A stretch of 64,000 nt of DNA from VFMC01 sp040380855. GTDB lineage: Bacteria; Actinomycetota; Acidimicrobiia; Acidimicrobiales; Ilumatobacteraceae. The translations under genes and the position numbers were made by a program. Location of the stretch: NCBI GenBank assembly GCA_040380855.1, contig JBEIIG010000010.1:10858-74857 (forward strand), in the 5' to 3' direction. Numbering within the stretch: position 1 is the stretch's first letter; every line of letters begins with the position of its first letter. The notes under the pieces were generated by a model. It saw only the letters and a program-made list of their open reading frames with translations, ran no database searches and was not told where the DNA came from. Of the stretch, positions 36,681-46,022 are shown in pieces.

Positions 36681-37957
36681 TGCTCGAGCCGTCCCAGCCA
36701 GCCGGCGTTCACCTCGCGCAACCGCTGCCACACTGCGGGTGCCTGCGACATCGACGGCCCCAACGGGTGCGCGGCGAGAGCGCGCATCGCGGCCGCATGG
36801 TCGCCGTTCACCGCCGCCTCGACGGTGAGCAGCTCGACGTCTTTCATCGTGCGCATCAGCGCATCGACATCGGGCCGCAGTGCCGGCATCGGCAGCGTGG
36901 TCACACCATCGCTGCCCACCCGCGCCGACACCTCCACCACCACGTCGTCGGGCAGGCCGGGGATGGCACCCCGGTTCGGCACGTTCACCACGTGCTCGGT
37001 GCCCGCGCCGCGTACGAGGTCGGCCATCAGCTCGGCCGCCGCCTCCGAGTAGTACGCGCCGCCACGCTTGGCCAGTTCGGGTGGCTTGGTGTCGAGGTCG
37101 GGGTCGGCGTACTTCGCCATCAGCCGCTCCTCGATCGCCATCACGGCCGAGGCCCGTGTGGGGCTGCTGTGCTGCTGGCGCAGCATCGCCTCGGTCTCGT
37201 AGTAGTACAGCAGGTAGTAGTTGGGGATGGCGCCGAGCAGTTCGATCGACTCGGCCGTCCACTCGGGCTCGCCGTCGGTGCTGGTGCGCTTGCCCGCCAG
37301 ACGGCGCATCCCGCGCAGCGCCTCGGCCGTACGGTCGTCACCGTTCACGAACACGCGCCGTACCCAGCTGAGGTGGTTCAGGCCCACGTAGTCGAACGTC
37401 ACCGCCGCCGGGTCGGCGTCGAACGTGCGGGCCACCTCGGCCTTCACCGACCACGGCACGTTGCACAACCCGATCGTGGGCACCGACGTGTGCCGGCACA
37501 GCGCTTCAGTGACCAGGCCCGCCGGGTTGGTGAAGTTCAACAGCGTGGCGCCGGGTGCCTCCTCGGCGATCTCGGCGGCGATGTCGAGCGCCACTGGAAT
37601 GGTGCGCAGCGCGTTGGCGAACCCGCCGACGCCCACGGTCTCCTGGCCGATCAGGCCGAACTCGCGGCCGAGTTGCTCGTCGCGCTCGCGTGCCGCCATG
37701 CCACCCACACGGATCTGGCTCACCACGAACCGGCTGCTGCGGATGCCGGCCCGCCGGTCGGAACCCCAGCGCACCGTCACCCCACGGCCGTCGCGGACGC
37801 TCATCCGCTCGGCCAACGGGCCCAGCACAGCCAGGCGCGCCTCGTCGATGTCGACGAGATGGATCTCGGTGAGGCCCAGCACCTCGCCACGCGCCAGGAG
37901 TCCTTCGATCAACTCGGGGGTGTAGGTCGACCCGCCACCGATCACGCACACCTTCAC
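36677..37957 (-). CDS. GH4 6-phospho-beta-glucosidase-type glycosidase
   Basis: A 426-residue GH4 enzyme. NAD motif VIGGGSTYTPELIEGL (5-20), NFTNPAGLVTEAL, metal Cys in GLCNVPW and metal His in VGLNHLSWVR. GGSTYTPEL is typical of the CelF/LicH 6-phospho-beta-glucosidase branch. No phosphotransferase system gene is present here, so either a kinase supplies phosphorylated sugar or this member acts on unphosphorylated glycosides. Distinct from the second GH4 next to it. Confidence 0.88.
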   Translation of the reverse strand: MKVCVIGGGSTYTPELIEGLLARGEVLGLTEIHLVDIDEARLAVLGPLAERMSVRDGRGVTVRWGSDRRAGIRSSRFVVSQIRVGGMAARERDEQLGREFGLIGQETVGVGGFANALRTIPVALDIAAEIAEEAPGATLLNFTNPAGLVTEALCRHTSVPTIGLCNVPWSVKAEVARTFDADPAAVTFDYVGLNHLSWVRRVFVNGDDRTAEALRGMRRLAGKRTSTDGEPEWTAESIELLGAIPNYYLLYYYETEAMLRQQHSSPTRASAVMAIEERLMAKYADPDLDTKPPELAKRGGAYYSEAAAELMADLVRGAGTEHVVNVPNRGAIPGLPDDVVVEVSARVGSDGVTTLPMPALRPDVDALMRTMKDVELLTVEAAVNGDHAAAMRALAAHPLGPSMSQAPAVWQRLREVNAGWLGRLEQ

Positions 37958-37991
37958 TGCGCACCTGCTCTCACGACGCACCCTGCCCTCA

Positions 37992-40103
37992 TCAGTCGAC
38001 CACCTCGAACTCCCACCGATTCTGGCCGAGCACACCGCTGTCGCGGTCGTGCAGGTCGGCCTCGAGCGCATAACGCCCCGGTGCCAGGCGGAACGGCCCC
38101 GCCTGCATCACCCGTCGCGCCGCGTCGGCGTGCAGGTGCACCGTGGTCGCCGCGCCGTCGAGGTGTGTGCCCGCGGCATCGACCAGTCGCCACGCCAACG
38201 TGCTGTCGAGGAACGACCGGTGGTGGTCGTTCACCCACCACACGAAGAACGCCGGTGGGTCGTCGTCGGGTGCGTAGCGATCGCTGTCGGCCTCGATCGA
38301 CGGCAGCACGGGCTGCATCGCCCGGGCGAGCGCGTGGTAGCCGACCTTCGGGCGGCGCAGATGGTCGATGACCGACCAACTGACACACGGCCACGGATCG
38401 ACCAGCATGAACGGCATCACGCCCTGTACGCGTTCACGCTTCTTGCGGCGGTACACCTCGGTGGCGTACTGCAACAGGCGGGCCTGATAGTGCTGGCTGC
38501 GCTCGATCACCGCCTCCACCGAGTGGGTGAGCAGCGTGACGCCCACCTTGGTGTGGTGCTCGTGGTGCTGGAAGCCGTGGAACGTCCAGTCGGCGATCGA
38601 CGCACCCTCGGGCAGGAACGTGCGCAGCGTCTCGAGGCACGGCACGGCCTGCGCGCCGTACTCGGTGACGAACGCGCCACCCGGCAGTTCGCGCACATCG
38701 GTCCATCGCCCCCAGTACCAGCCGGGGTAGGTGTGGCCATCGCCCGCGCCCGAGTTGGCCAGCGCCGGCCGGGTGGGGTCGAGACGGCGGAACAGCGCGG
38801 CCAGTTCGTGGTCGAGCACCTGGTTCTGGTCGGGCCGCACGCTGTTCGCGTCATCGGCCATCCACGGCTCGTTCCACGGTGCCTCGTTGTGGGCGCACCA
38901 GTACGCCACCGAGGGGCGCCAGCCCAGCAGGTGCACGGTGTCGGCCACCATGGCCCGGGCCACGCGGTAGGTCTCGGCGTCGTCGGCATAGCCCCACTGC
39001 ATCGGCAGGTCCTGCCACACCAGCACACCGGCCGCGTCGCACGCGTCGTAGAAGCCTTGGGCCGTCACGTGGGCGTGCACCCGCAGCGCGTTCAGGTTGG
39101 CACCGACCGCTGCCTGCACATCAGCAACCGCGCGCTCGGGTGTCAGCGTGGCCAGCCACTGATCGCCGATGTAGTTGCAGCCACGCACGAACACCGGTCT
39201 GCCGTTCAGCCGCCACACCCAGTCGCCGCCCACCTCGATCGAGCGCACGCCGATCAGCCGGGTGGTGCCCGACGTGGAAACCCCGTCGGCCTCAACCGTC
39301 ACGTCGAGCAGGTAGCGGTGCGGGTCGCCGTGGTCCCAGGTCCACCACAGCCGGGCATCGGCCAGCACACCGCCGACGTGCACCTCGGCCATACCCGGGT
39401 CGACCCAGGTGTGGGCGATGTACTCGTCGGCCACCCGGCCCCCACCCGCCTCCTCGATCAGGCGAACCCGGGCGACCACACGCTTGGGCTCGTCAGCCAG
39501 CAGGCGCACACGCACGCTCACGTCGATGTCGGCATCGGCACCGCGCAGGGTTGTCGTCACCCCGATGTGGTCGATGCCCAGCGAGGGTGTGGGGCTGAGG
39601 GTGACCGGGCCCCAGATGCCACCGGTCGAACGCTCCTGGCCGCGCTCGCTCCAGTTGCCGGGCCGGGCGTCGTGGTGGCCGAGCACGCCGCGCAGCGCCG
39701 TCTTGCGGTGCGGCCACACCGTGCCGAAGGCTTCAACCGGGCACGCCACCTGCACGCGCACCTCGTGCGTGCCGCCGGCAGCACCGCCGAGCACGTCGGC
39801 GGCGAACGGGGCGAAGCCGCCCACATGGTGGGCCACCTCGGTGCCGTCCCACCACACGGTGGCCTCGTAGTCGACTGCGTCGAACCGCAGCGTCAGCAAC
39901 CGGTCGGCCCAGGCCGCAGGCACGACCACCTCACACCGGTACCAGCGCACATCGGCCGCATGATCGGGGTCGTCGGCCTCGTCGAGATACCAGTGCCCGG
40001 GCACCGTCGCCGCGCCCCACGGGCCATCGGGCGAGCGCGCCGACTCCCATCCGGTGTCGAGCACCATCACCTCGTCGCCCGACGGGCCGGCCCCGCTGCT
40101 CAC
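37992..40103 (-). CDS. GH2 glycoside hydrolase (beta-mannosidase/galactosidase type)
   Basis: A 703-residue GH2 protein: sugar-binding N-domain (WYRCEVVVPAAWADRLLTLRFDAVDY, VWWDGTEVAHHVGGF), immunoglobulin-like domain, and barrel with RGCNYIGDQW, acid/base Glu in WCAHNEAPWNEPW, and nucleophile Glu in FVTEYGAQA. No secretion signal. The GTG start overlaps the stop of the GH35-like gene (GTGA). Beta-mannosidase or glucuronidase activity are the leading guesses. Confidence 0.85.
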   Translation of the reverse strand: MSSGAGPSGDEVMVLDTGWESARSPDGPWGAATVPGHWYLDEADDPDHAADVRWYRCEVVVPAAWADRLLTLRFDAVDYEATVWWDGTEVAHHVGGFAPFAADVLGGAAGGTHEVRVQVACPVEAFGTVWPHRKTALRGVLGHHDARPGNWSERGQERSTGGIWGPVTLSPTPSLGIDHIGVTTTLRGADADIDVSVRVRLLADEPKRVVARVRLIEEAGGGRVADEYIAHTWVDPGMAEVHVGGVLADARLWWTWDHGDPHRYLLDVTVEADGVSTSGTTRLIGVRSIEVGGDWVWRLNGRPVFVRGCNYIGDQWLATLTPERAVADVQAAVGANLNALRVHAHVTAQGFYDACDAAGVLVWQDLPMQWGYADDAETYRVARAMVADTVHLLGWRPSVAYWCAHNEAPWNEPWMADDANSVRPDQNQVLDHELAALFRRLDPTRPALANSGAGDGHTYPGWYWGRWTDVRELPGGAFVTEYGAQAVPCLETLRTFLPEGASIADWTFHGFQHHEHHTKVGVTLLTHSVEAVIERSQHYQARLLQYATEVYRRKKRERVQGVMPFMLVDPWPCVSWSVIDHLRRPKVGYHALARAMQPVLPSIEADSDRYAPDDDPPAFFVWWVNDHHRSFLDSTLAWRLVDAAGTHLDGAATTVHLHADAARRVMQAGPFRLAPGRYALEADLHDRDSGVLGQNRWEFEVVD

Positions 40104-42472
40104 GACATCCCCAGGCGCAGGTCGCCCATCCGCACCGTCAGCCCGGTGAGTGCGTCGAGCAACCGCGTGTCGACGTCGCGGCCCGCGGCCTGTGCGCTGC
40201 GCAGGCGACGCACGCGGTGCACCACCTCGCCGGGCTCCACGCCCAGGCGCTCGCACTCGGCCTGCACATCGGCCAACGTGGTGAGCCGGAAGTGGGTGAC
40301 TGCTGCGGCCACCTCGTCGGCCGCCTCACGCGGGCCGAGCACGTAGCGGTCGGTCTCGCCGCGGTCGTCGAGCCGCACCACCTCGAAGCGTCCGTCGGCG
40401 GGCACCTGCCCGCACTCGATCACGTCGCCGGCCAGGGTGACCCGCCACAGCGGCAGGCCTGCGGCAGCGGGCACGGCGACCTCGCTACGTTCCTCGGCCA
40501 ACACCTGCCACGCATCGCCGGCGCGAGTCACCGCCACCTGGCCGTGGCCCGAGGCGAGCGACCCCGCACGCGCGTCGCGGCCGTGCAGCAGCGCTGCACT
40601 CACCTCGCCGCCGTGATGGGCGAACCAGCACACCGACGCACCGTTCACGGTCGCTGCCACCCCGTCGGCCGAACCGGTCCACGGTGCAGCGGTCCGGTTC
40701 ACGACGGTCACGTAGCGAGTGCCCGATGCCCCCACCCGCACGGCGATGTCGACCCCCGGGTGGGGCCCTGCCGTCGGCGGTGCCCAGCGGGGGAGATCGG
40801 CCAACACCGCGAACGGCTGCAGGTGCTCGTCGAGGTTCGGCGCCTCGCCCGCGAGCACCACGCTGCCCGGCCGCTGCGACGCCGCAGCCGCCAACCGTTG
40901 CTGTGCGGCTCGGCTCATCACGGCCACATCGGGCACCACCACCAGTGCGTCGGCAGGTGCCTCGCTGCGGGTGGCGTCGATCACCCCGAACTCCACACCC
41001 GCGTCCAGCAACACCGCCCCGATGCGCATGCCCGCTGCGCTGGTGTTGGCCCGGTCGGCCAACGCGGCCAGCGCGCTGCCCGGCGCCAGGCCACCACCTG
41101 CGATCACCCCGCCGTAGCGCGCCAGTCGTTCGCCCGCATGGTCCCAGGCGATCACCACCGGTCGGTGCACCGGCGCGGCCGCCAGGTCGGCACCGCCGTG
41201 GGCGAGGCAGGCGAACAGCGTGCGCAGGTTCCACCACCACGCCATCACCGTGCCGTCGGGCAGCACCGGCGCCTCCTCGGCCCAGCGCTGGAAGGCACCG
41301 ATGGCCACCGGCTCGGGGTCCGACGAGTGGAGCATGTAGATGCACGGCGCATCCATGCCACCGGCGAGCGAGCACTGCAGGTAGAACGCCTGGCGGGCCG
41401 ACACCTCGGGCACCAGGTGCGGCATGCCCTCGGGCGACAGCGACGCGCACGGCCGGGTGCGCCACCACGCATGGTGCACGTATTCGACGTCGTTCATCCG
41501 GTACCACTCGGTGCCGGCGATCATGTCGTCGGGGTCGACGTCTTCGGCGTACACGTTCTGGCCCACCCAGGTGCAGGTGTCGGCCAGCACACCCGGGTCG
41601 ACCATCATCCCCGCCAGTTGCCACGGCATGCACAACAAGTCGTGGAACAGCGCCACCCGGCCCGCCAGCACCTCGTCGACCGCTGCGGCCGTGGCGGCGA
41701 GGCCCGAGGCCATCTGCGCGTCGGCGAAGTGATCGAGGTCGAGCCACCGGCGCACGGCCGTCGCATCGCCCGGTGCGTCCCATTCGGTGGGGAACGCCAC
41801 CTCGGCGAACGAGCGGTGGCCGGTGCCCCACGCCGTGTTCAGCGCGTCGATGGTGCCGTACTGCGCGGTCAGCCACACCTGCCACCGAGCAACGTCGGCC
41901 ACATCGGCGCGCACCGGGGTGGGCGAGCGGTCGTCCTCGTGCACCAGCATCCCGTCGCCCGGTGTCTCGTTGTCGATCTGCCAGGCCCACAGCGTGTCGT
42001 CGGCGAACGGCTCGAGGGCCACGGCCACCGCCCGCAACCACTGCGCTGCACGCGCCTGCACCTCGGGCGAGTCGTACGACAGGCGCGCATCGTTCGAGTC
42101 GCTGTGGCGCATGGTGCGACCGTGGAAGCCCTTCGCCCACCACTCGGGATGCGCGTCGATCAGCCAGGTGGGCACGCCACCGCCCAACATCTCGGCGTCG
42201 CAGAACGGCCCCGGCTTGGCGATGAACCCCAGCCCTGCCCGCCGGCAGCGTTCCACGAAGCCCACCAGGTCGCGGCCCGGGTGGGTGCGGCCGTCGAGGT
42301 CGACCTGCCCGTCGACGGGTTCGTGGTGGAGCCACGGGATGTAGCTCGACACGGCGTTGGCACCCGACTGGCGGGCCCGCAGCAGCATCAACTCCCACCG
42401 CTCGGGCGGCACGCGGTAGTAGTGGATCTCGACGGCGCGCAGCGTGTCGGTGGGCAGCGACGGATGGCGCAT
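40100..42472 (-). CDS. GH35/GH42-like beta-galactosidase
   Basis: A 790-residue protein. The first 350 residues follow the GH35 plan: IHYYRVPPERW, ANAVSSYIPWLHHEP, GLGFIAKPGPFCDAEM, and acid/base Glu169 in WAWQIDNETPGD. The later part (about 440-560) has a glutamine-amidotransferase-like fold (RPVVIAWDHAGERLARYGG) as in GH42 trimerisation domains, then a C-terminal beta-domain. Cytoplasmic. Starts 1 bp after the permease stop. Confidence 0.8.
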   Translation of the reverse strand: MRHPSLPTDTLRAVEIHYYRVPPERWELMLLRARQSGANAVSSYIPWLHHEPVDGQVDLDGRTHPGRDLVGFVERCRRAGLGFIAKPGPFCDAEMLGGGVPTWLIDAHPEWWAKGFHGRTMRHSDSNDARLSYDSPEVQARAAQWLRAVAVALEPFADDTLWAWQIDNETPGDGMLVHEDDRSPTPVRADVADVARWQVWLTAQYGTIDALNTAWGTGHRSFAEVAFPTEWDAPGDATAVRRWLDLDHFADAQMASGLAATAAAVDEVLAGRVALFHDLLCMPWQLAGMMVDPGVLADTCTWVGQNVYAEDVDPDDMIAGTEWYRMNDVEYVHHAWWRTRPCASLSPEGMPHLVPEVSARQAFYLQCSLAGGMDAPCIYMLHSSDPEPVAIGAFQRWAEEAPVLPDGTVMAWWWNLRTLFACLAHGGADLAAAPVHRPVVIAWDHAGERLARYGGVIAGGGLAPGSALAALADRANTSAAGMRIGAVLLDAGVEFGVIDATRSEAPADALVVVPDVAVMSRAAQQRLAAAASQRPGSVVLAGEAPNLDEHLQPFAVLADLPRWAPPTAGPHPGVDIAVRVGASGTRYVTVVNRTAAPWTGSADGVAATVNGASVCWFAHHGGEVSAALLHGRDARAGSLASGHGQVAVTRAGDAWQVLAEERSEVAVPAAAGLPLWRVTLAGDVIECGQVPADGRFEVVRLDDRGETDRYVLGPREAADEVAAAVTHFRLTTLADVQAECERLGVEPGEVVHRVRRLRSAQAAGRDVDTRLLDALTGLTVRMGDLRLGMS

Positions 42473-42473
42473 G

Positions 42474-43364
42474 TCAGCCTTTCGTCCCGGTGAGGGTGAC
42501 GCCTTCGATGAACACTTTCTGGGCGAAGAAGAACACCGCCAGGATGGGCAGCACGAACAACACCGCCGCCGCCATGGTGAGGTTCGACTCGCCCGTCTTC
42601 ACCAGCGCCGTGTTCAACCGCACCAACCCGACGGCGAGCGTGAGGCTGTCGTCGCTGTCGAGGTAGAGGTTCGGCCCGAAGAAGTCGCTCCACGAGAACA
42701 GGAACTGGAAGATCGCCACGGCCATGATGCCCGGCTTGGCGAGCGGCACCACCACACGCGCCAGCACCCCCAACTCCGACGCGCCGTCGATGCGCGCCGC
42801 GTCCATCACCTCGGTGGGCAGGGTGAGGAAGAACTGGCGCAGCAGGAAGATGCTGAACGCGTCGGCGAAGAACGCCGGCACGGTGAGCGGCAGGATCGAG
42901 TTGATCCAGCCGAGTTCGGTGAAGATCTGGTACTGCGACACGAACAGCACCTGGTACGGCAGCATCATCGTGGCGAGCACCAGCACGAACACCGCCGTGC
43001 GGCCGCGCCAGCGCACATGGCTGAACGCATACGCCACCGGCACACAGCTCACCACGGTGCCGATGGTGGCCAGCACGCACACCTTCAACGTGTTCAGGAA
43101 GTAGGTGGCCAGCGGCACCCGGTCGAACACCTCGCGGTAGTTGCCCCACTCGAACCGATCGGGCCACAGCGCCGTGGTCTTGGCCTGGGTGATGGGCATC
43201 ACCGACTGCAGCAGCATGAACAGGAACGGCAGCGCGAACATCAGCGCCAGCGCCACCAGCACGGCATGACGACCGATGAGGAACAACAGTCGCCGCGAGC
43301 GCGACGCCCCGACCGGTGCCGTGCGGCGGGCGGGCTGCTCGGTGGCGACCAGGACCGTGCTCAT
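42474..43364 (-). CDS. ABC sugar permease, MalG type
   Basis: A 296-residue inner-membrane permease with six spans and the cytoplasmic EAA-type loop DAARIDGASELGVLARVVVPLAKPG. It pairs with the MalF-type permease that overlaps its start (ATGA) and with the ATPase at 32408. Confidence 0.92.
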   Translation of the reverse strand: MSTVLVATEQPARRTAPVGASRSRRLLFLIGRHAVLVALALMFALPFLFMLLQSVMPITQAKTTALWPDRFEWGNYREVFDRVPLATYFLNTLKVCVLATIGTVVSCVPVAYAFSHVRWRGRTAVFVLVLATMMLPYQVLFVSQYQIFTELGWINSILPLTVPAFFADAFSIFLLRQFFLTLPTEVMDAARIDGASELGVLARVVVPLAKPGIMAVAIFQFLFSWSDFFGPNLYLDSDDSLTLAVGLVRLNTALVKTGESNLTMAAAVLFVLPILAVFFFAQKVFIEGVTLTGTKG

Positions 43365-44293
43365 GCCGCACCATCAGTGGTCGTGTGCACCCAGCGCCGC
43401 CGGGTGGCCATCATCACCAGGGTGATCACCAAGGTCAGCACGAACATCACCCACGCCATCGCCGAGGCGAAGCCGATGCGGCCGTCGCTGAAGTAGCGCA
43501 ACTGCAGCATCGCGTAGGTGAGCAGGCTGCCGTCGGGCTCGCCGGTCAAGCGGCCCGGCCGCACGCCCTGGCTGAACACGTACGCCGCGTCGAAGGCCTG
43601 CAGCACGCCGATCAGGCCGGTGAGCAACGTGAAGAACGTGACCGGACTGATCATCGGCAAGGTGACGTACCGGAACCTCGCCCAGCGGCCGGCGCCATCG
43701 AGTTCGACGGCTTCGTACAGCGACCGTGGAATGTCGACCAGGCCTGCCATGAACACCAGCATGGTGTCGCCGATCGCCCAGGTGCCCAGCATGATGAGCG
43801 CCGGTTTGGTCCACGCCGGGTCGCGGAACCACAGCGGTGCCTCGATGCCGAACAGGTCGAGCAGGCCGGCCACGGGGCCGCCCTGGCGCAGCAGGAAGAA
43901 GAACAGCGCGCCGCTGGCCACGGCGGGTACCAGGCTGGGCACGTAGAACAACAGCCGGTACGCGCCGTTGCCTCGTCGTGGCCTGGCCAGCAGTGTTGCC
44001 ACCAGCAGGGCGATGAACAGCCTGATCGGGAGGCCGATCAGCGCCAGGTAGGCGGTGTTCTTCAGCGCCAGCAGCAGTTCGTCGTTCTCGAGCAGCAGGC
44101 GATAGTTGCCCAGACCCACCCAGCGCGCCGGCTTGCCGTAGCGCTTCACGGTGAACGACCAGTACAGCGAGTTCATGATCGGGTAGAGCACGAACACGCA
44201 GAACCCGATCAGCCAGGGCGAGAGCAGGGCCAGCACGGTGAGCCGTCGCCGTCGGTCGGCCCGACGGCGCGCCGCGCGGCGCGCCGATGTCAT
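43361..44293 (-). CDS. ABC sugar permease, MalF type
   Basis: A 310-residue inner-membrane permease. After an Arg-rich N-terminus (ARRAARRRADRRRRL) come six spans starting LTVLALLSPWLIGFCVFVLYP, and the EAA loop YEAVELDGAGRWARFRYVTLPMISP. It overlaps the binding-protein gene by 4 bp (ATGA), and the MalG gene likewise. Confidence 0.92.
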   Translation of the reverse strand: MTSARRAARRRADRRRRLTVLALLSPWLIGFCVFVLYPIMNSLYWSFTVKRYGKPARWVGLGNYRLLLENDELLLALKNTAYLALIGLPIRLFIALLVATLLARPRRGNGAYRLLFYVPSLVPAVASGALFFFLLRQGGPVAGLLDLFGIEAPLWFRDPAWTKPALIMLGTWAIGDTMLVFMAGLVDIPRSLYEAVELDGAGRWARFRYVTLPMISPVTFFTLLTGLIGVLQAFDAAYVFSQGVRPGRLTGEPDGSLLTYAMLQLRYFSDGRIGFASAMAWVMFVLTLVITLVMMATRRRWVHTTTDGAA

Positions 44294-45795
44294 GAGCCCA
44301 GTTCGAGGTCGAGTTCCTCCTGCAGGCTGGCCTGCAGGTCGGCGAGGGCGTCCTCCAACTCGTCGTCGGCGATGTCGCCGCGGCGATAGTCGAGGGCGAG
44401 GGCGGTGTAGCGGTCGCCGATCGAGTTCGACACCAGCGACGACTGGCTCACCTCGGCGTTGGGCGAACGGACGAGGTCGATGAACGTCTGGTACTCGGGG
44501 ATCTTCGCCACCTGCTCGGCCTCGAACAGCGCAAGCGCCTCGAGATTGGTGGGGATGTTGCCGATCACGTTCTCGAACGAGGCGATCTGCTCGCCGCCGA
44601 GGGCCAGGCACGACATCGCCGCCCACGACGCCTCACGGTCCTGCACGCCGGTGGGGATGAAGAACCCGTTGCCGCCGGCCATCGGTGCGAGGTTGTTCGG
44701 GTCGGCCACGCCCTCGGGAGTGGGGAACGGCACGACACCCCAGTTCTCGGGCTTGCCGTTACCGAACCGGTCGGGCCAGGTGATGAAGTACGAGGCCTCC
44801 AGGTACATCGCCAGGTCGCCCCTGATGAAGAAGTTGTCGGCCGAGTCGTACGAGCCCAGCCCGTCGGCCCAGCGCTGGAACGCGTCGGGGTCCATCAGGT
44901 CGTAGAACTGCTGCTGCCAGCGCAGGCTCTCGGCCCACTCGGGCGTGGCGAGGGTCACCTCGCTGCCGTCGGCGTTGAAGCGGTTGCCGCCGAACAGGTA
45001 GCCGATGAACGACACGTACGAACCGTCGCCCACATCGGGCACGAAGCCCACCCGTTCCACCGTGCCGTCCGAGCCCACCTTCAGCAGTTTCGCGGCGGCG
45101 TCGAGCAGTTCGTCGTAGTTCGACGGCGGCTCGGTGATGCCTGCCTCGGCGAGCGCATCGCCGTTGTAGAACAGGCCGACCGGGTCGAGCGACAGAGGCA
45201 GGCCCCAGTGCTGGTCCTTGAACTCGACGAGTCGCTTGCCGCCGGGCACGAACGAGTCCCAGCTCAGGCCGTCGCGAGCGAACAGATCGTCGATCGGCTC
45301 GACGATGCCCCCGGCTTCGAGGTAGGCGAGGCCACCGGAGAAGTCGGCCTGGATGAGGTCGGGCGGGCTGCCCGCCTCCACGGCGGCCTGGATGGAGTCG
45401 GAGATGTCGTCCTTGCCGACGTACTCGATGGTCATCCACGGGTACATCGACTCGCACCGCTCGATCATCGGCTGGAAGGCCTCGGTGCCCTCGGTGTCGC
45501 TGAACGACGACCACAGCGTGAGCGTGAGCGGGTCGCGGTCGTACAGCGTGACGGCGGGTGCCGCGCTCGTGTCGGGCGCAGCCGTGTCGGGCGTGGCGCT
45601 GGTGTCGGGTGCCGCACTCGTGTCGGGCGCGGCAGTGGTGACCGCAGCAGCCGTGGTGTCGGCACTGTCGCCGCTGTTGTCGCCGCCGCAGGCCGCGGCG
45701 ACGAGGCTGGCGACGATCGCGCTGCCCACGAGGGCGTGGCGACACATCGATCGCTGCCGGCGATCCCGGCGGTTCAGAGGCGGTGTCGTGTACAC
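44290..45795 (-). CDS. ABC sugar-binding lipoprotein
   Basis: A 501-residue extracellular solute-binding protein (family 1). The signal peptide is basic then hydrophobic (VGSAIVASLVAAAC), with lipobox LVAAAC and a Thr/Ala/Pro/Asp-rich linker (repeats of APDTSA) before the mature domain, which begins LTLTLWSSFSDTEG. It captures oligosaccharide for the two permeases. GTG 45795 is chosen because AGGAGG lies 6 nt upstream. First gene of a nine-gene operon. Confidence 0.92.
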   Translation of the reverse strand: MYTTPPLNRRDRRQRSMCRHALVGSAIVASLVAAACGGDNSGDSADTTAAAVTTAAPDTSAAPDTSATPDTAAPDTSAAPAVTLYDRDPLTLTLWSSFSDTEGTEAFQPMIERCESMYPWMTIEYVGKDDISDSIQAAVEAGSPPDLIQADFSGGLAYLEAGGIVEPIDDLFARDGLSWDSFVPGGKRLVEFKDQHWGLPLSLDPVGLFYNGDALAEAGITEPPSNYDELLDAAAKLLKVGSDGTVERVGFVPDVGDGSYVSFIGYLFGGNRFNADGSEVTLATPEWAESLRWQQQFYDLMDPDAFQRWADGLGSYDSADNFFIRGDLAMYLEASYFITWPDRFGNGKPENWGVVPFPTPEGVADPNNLAPMAGGNGFFIPTGVQDREASWAAMSCLALGGEQIASFENVIGNIPTNLEALALFEAEQVAKIPEYQTFIDLVRSPNAEVSQSSLVSNSIGDRYTALALDYRRGDIADDELEDALADLQASLQEELDLELGS

Positions 45796-45952
45796 GGTTT
45801 CCCTCCTGATTCGAACGGCTCGCTGTCCCCACAGCGCCGTTTCCCGACTGTAGCCAACTCGGCACGACACCGAATTCAGATCAATCGGCGGACGGCAGGT
45901 TCACCACGTCTGGCCTCAGGCCGCGGGGAGCAGGCCACCGACCGATGCTGCA

Positions 45953-45958
45953 TAGAGT
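45953..45958 (+). promoter_or_regulatory. -10 box (TAGAGT) of the leaderless minicistron
   Basis: TAGAGT ends 7 nt before the ATG at 45966, the modal spacing in this window. Confidence 0.55.
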
Positions 45959-45965
45959 CGACACC

Positions 45966-46022
45966 ATGACCCCCGATCCCGCTGCGCACGTCGGCAGCCC
46001 CCACCACAGGCCGCTGGCATGA
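45966..46022 (+). CDS. 18-residue leaderless leader peptide
   Basis: ATG at 45966 opens a frame encoding MTPDPAAHVGSPHHRPLA; its TGA overlaps the ATG of the GNAT/oxidase gene (ATGA). The -10 box 7 nt upstream means ribosomes would enter here and reach the main gene only by reinitiation. Histidine- and proline-rich, so an attenuator-like role can be imagined. It may have no function as a peptide. Confidence 0.5.
   Translation: MTPDPAAHVGSPHHRPLA

Noticed and set aside
34308..37052. A 914-codon plus-strand open frame inside the glycosidase operon
   Set aside because: Antisense to GH20 and both GH4 genes whose catalytic residues are intact.
45830..45900. LacI-type operator upstream of the sugar-binding lipoprotein
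   Set aside because: Only an imperfect inverted repeat (CGGTGTCGTGCCG) is visible; not convincing as an operator.
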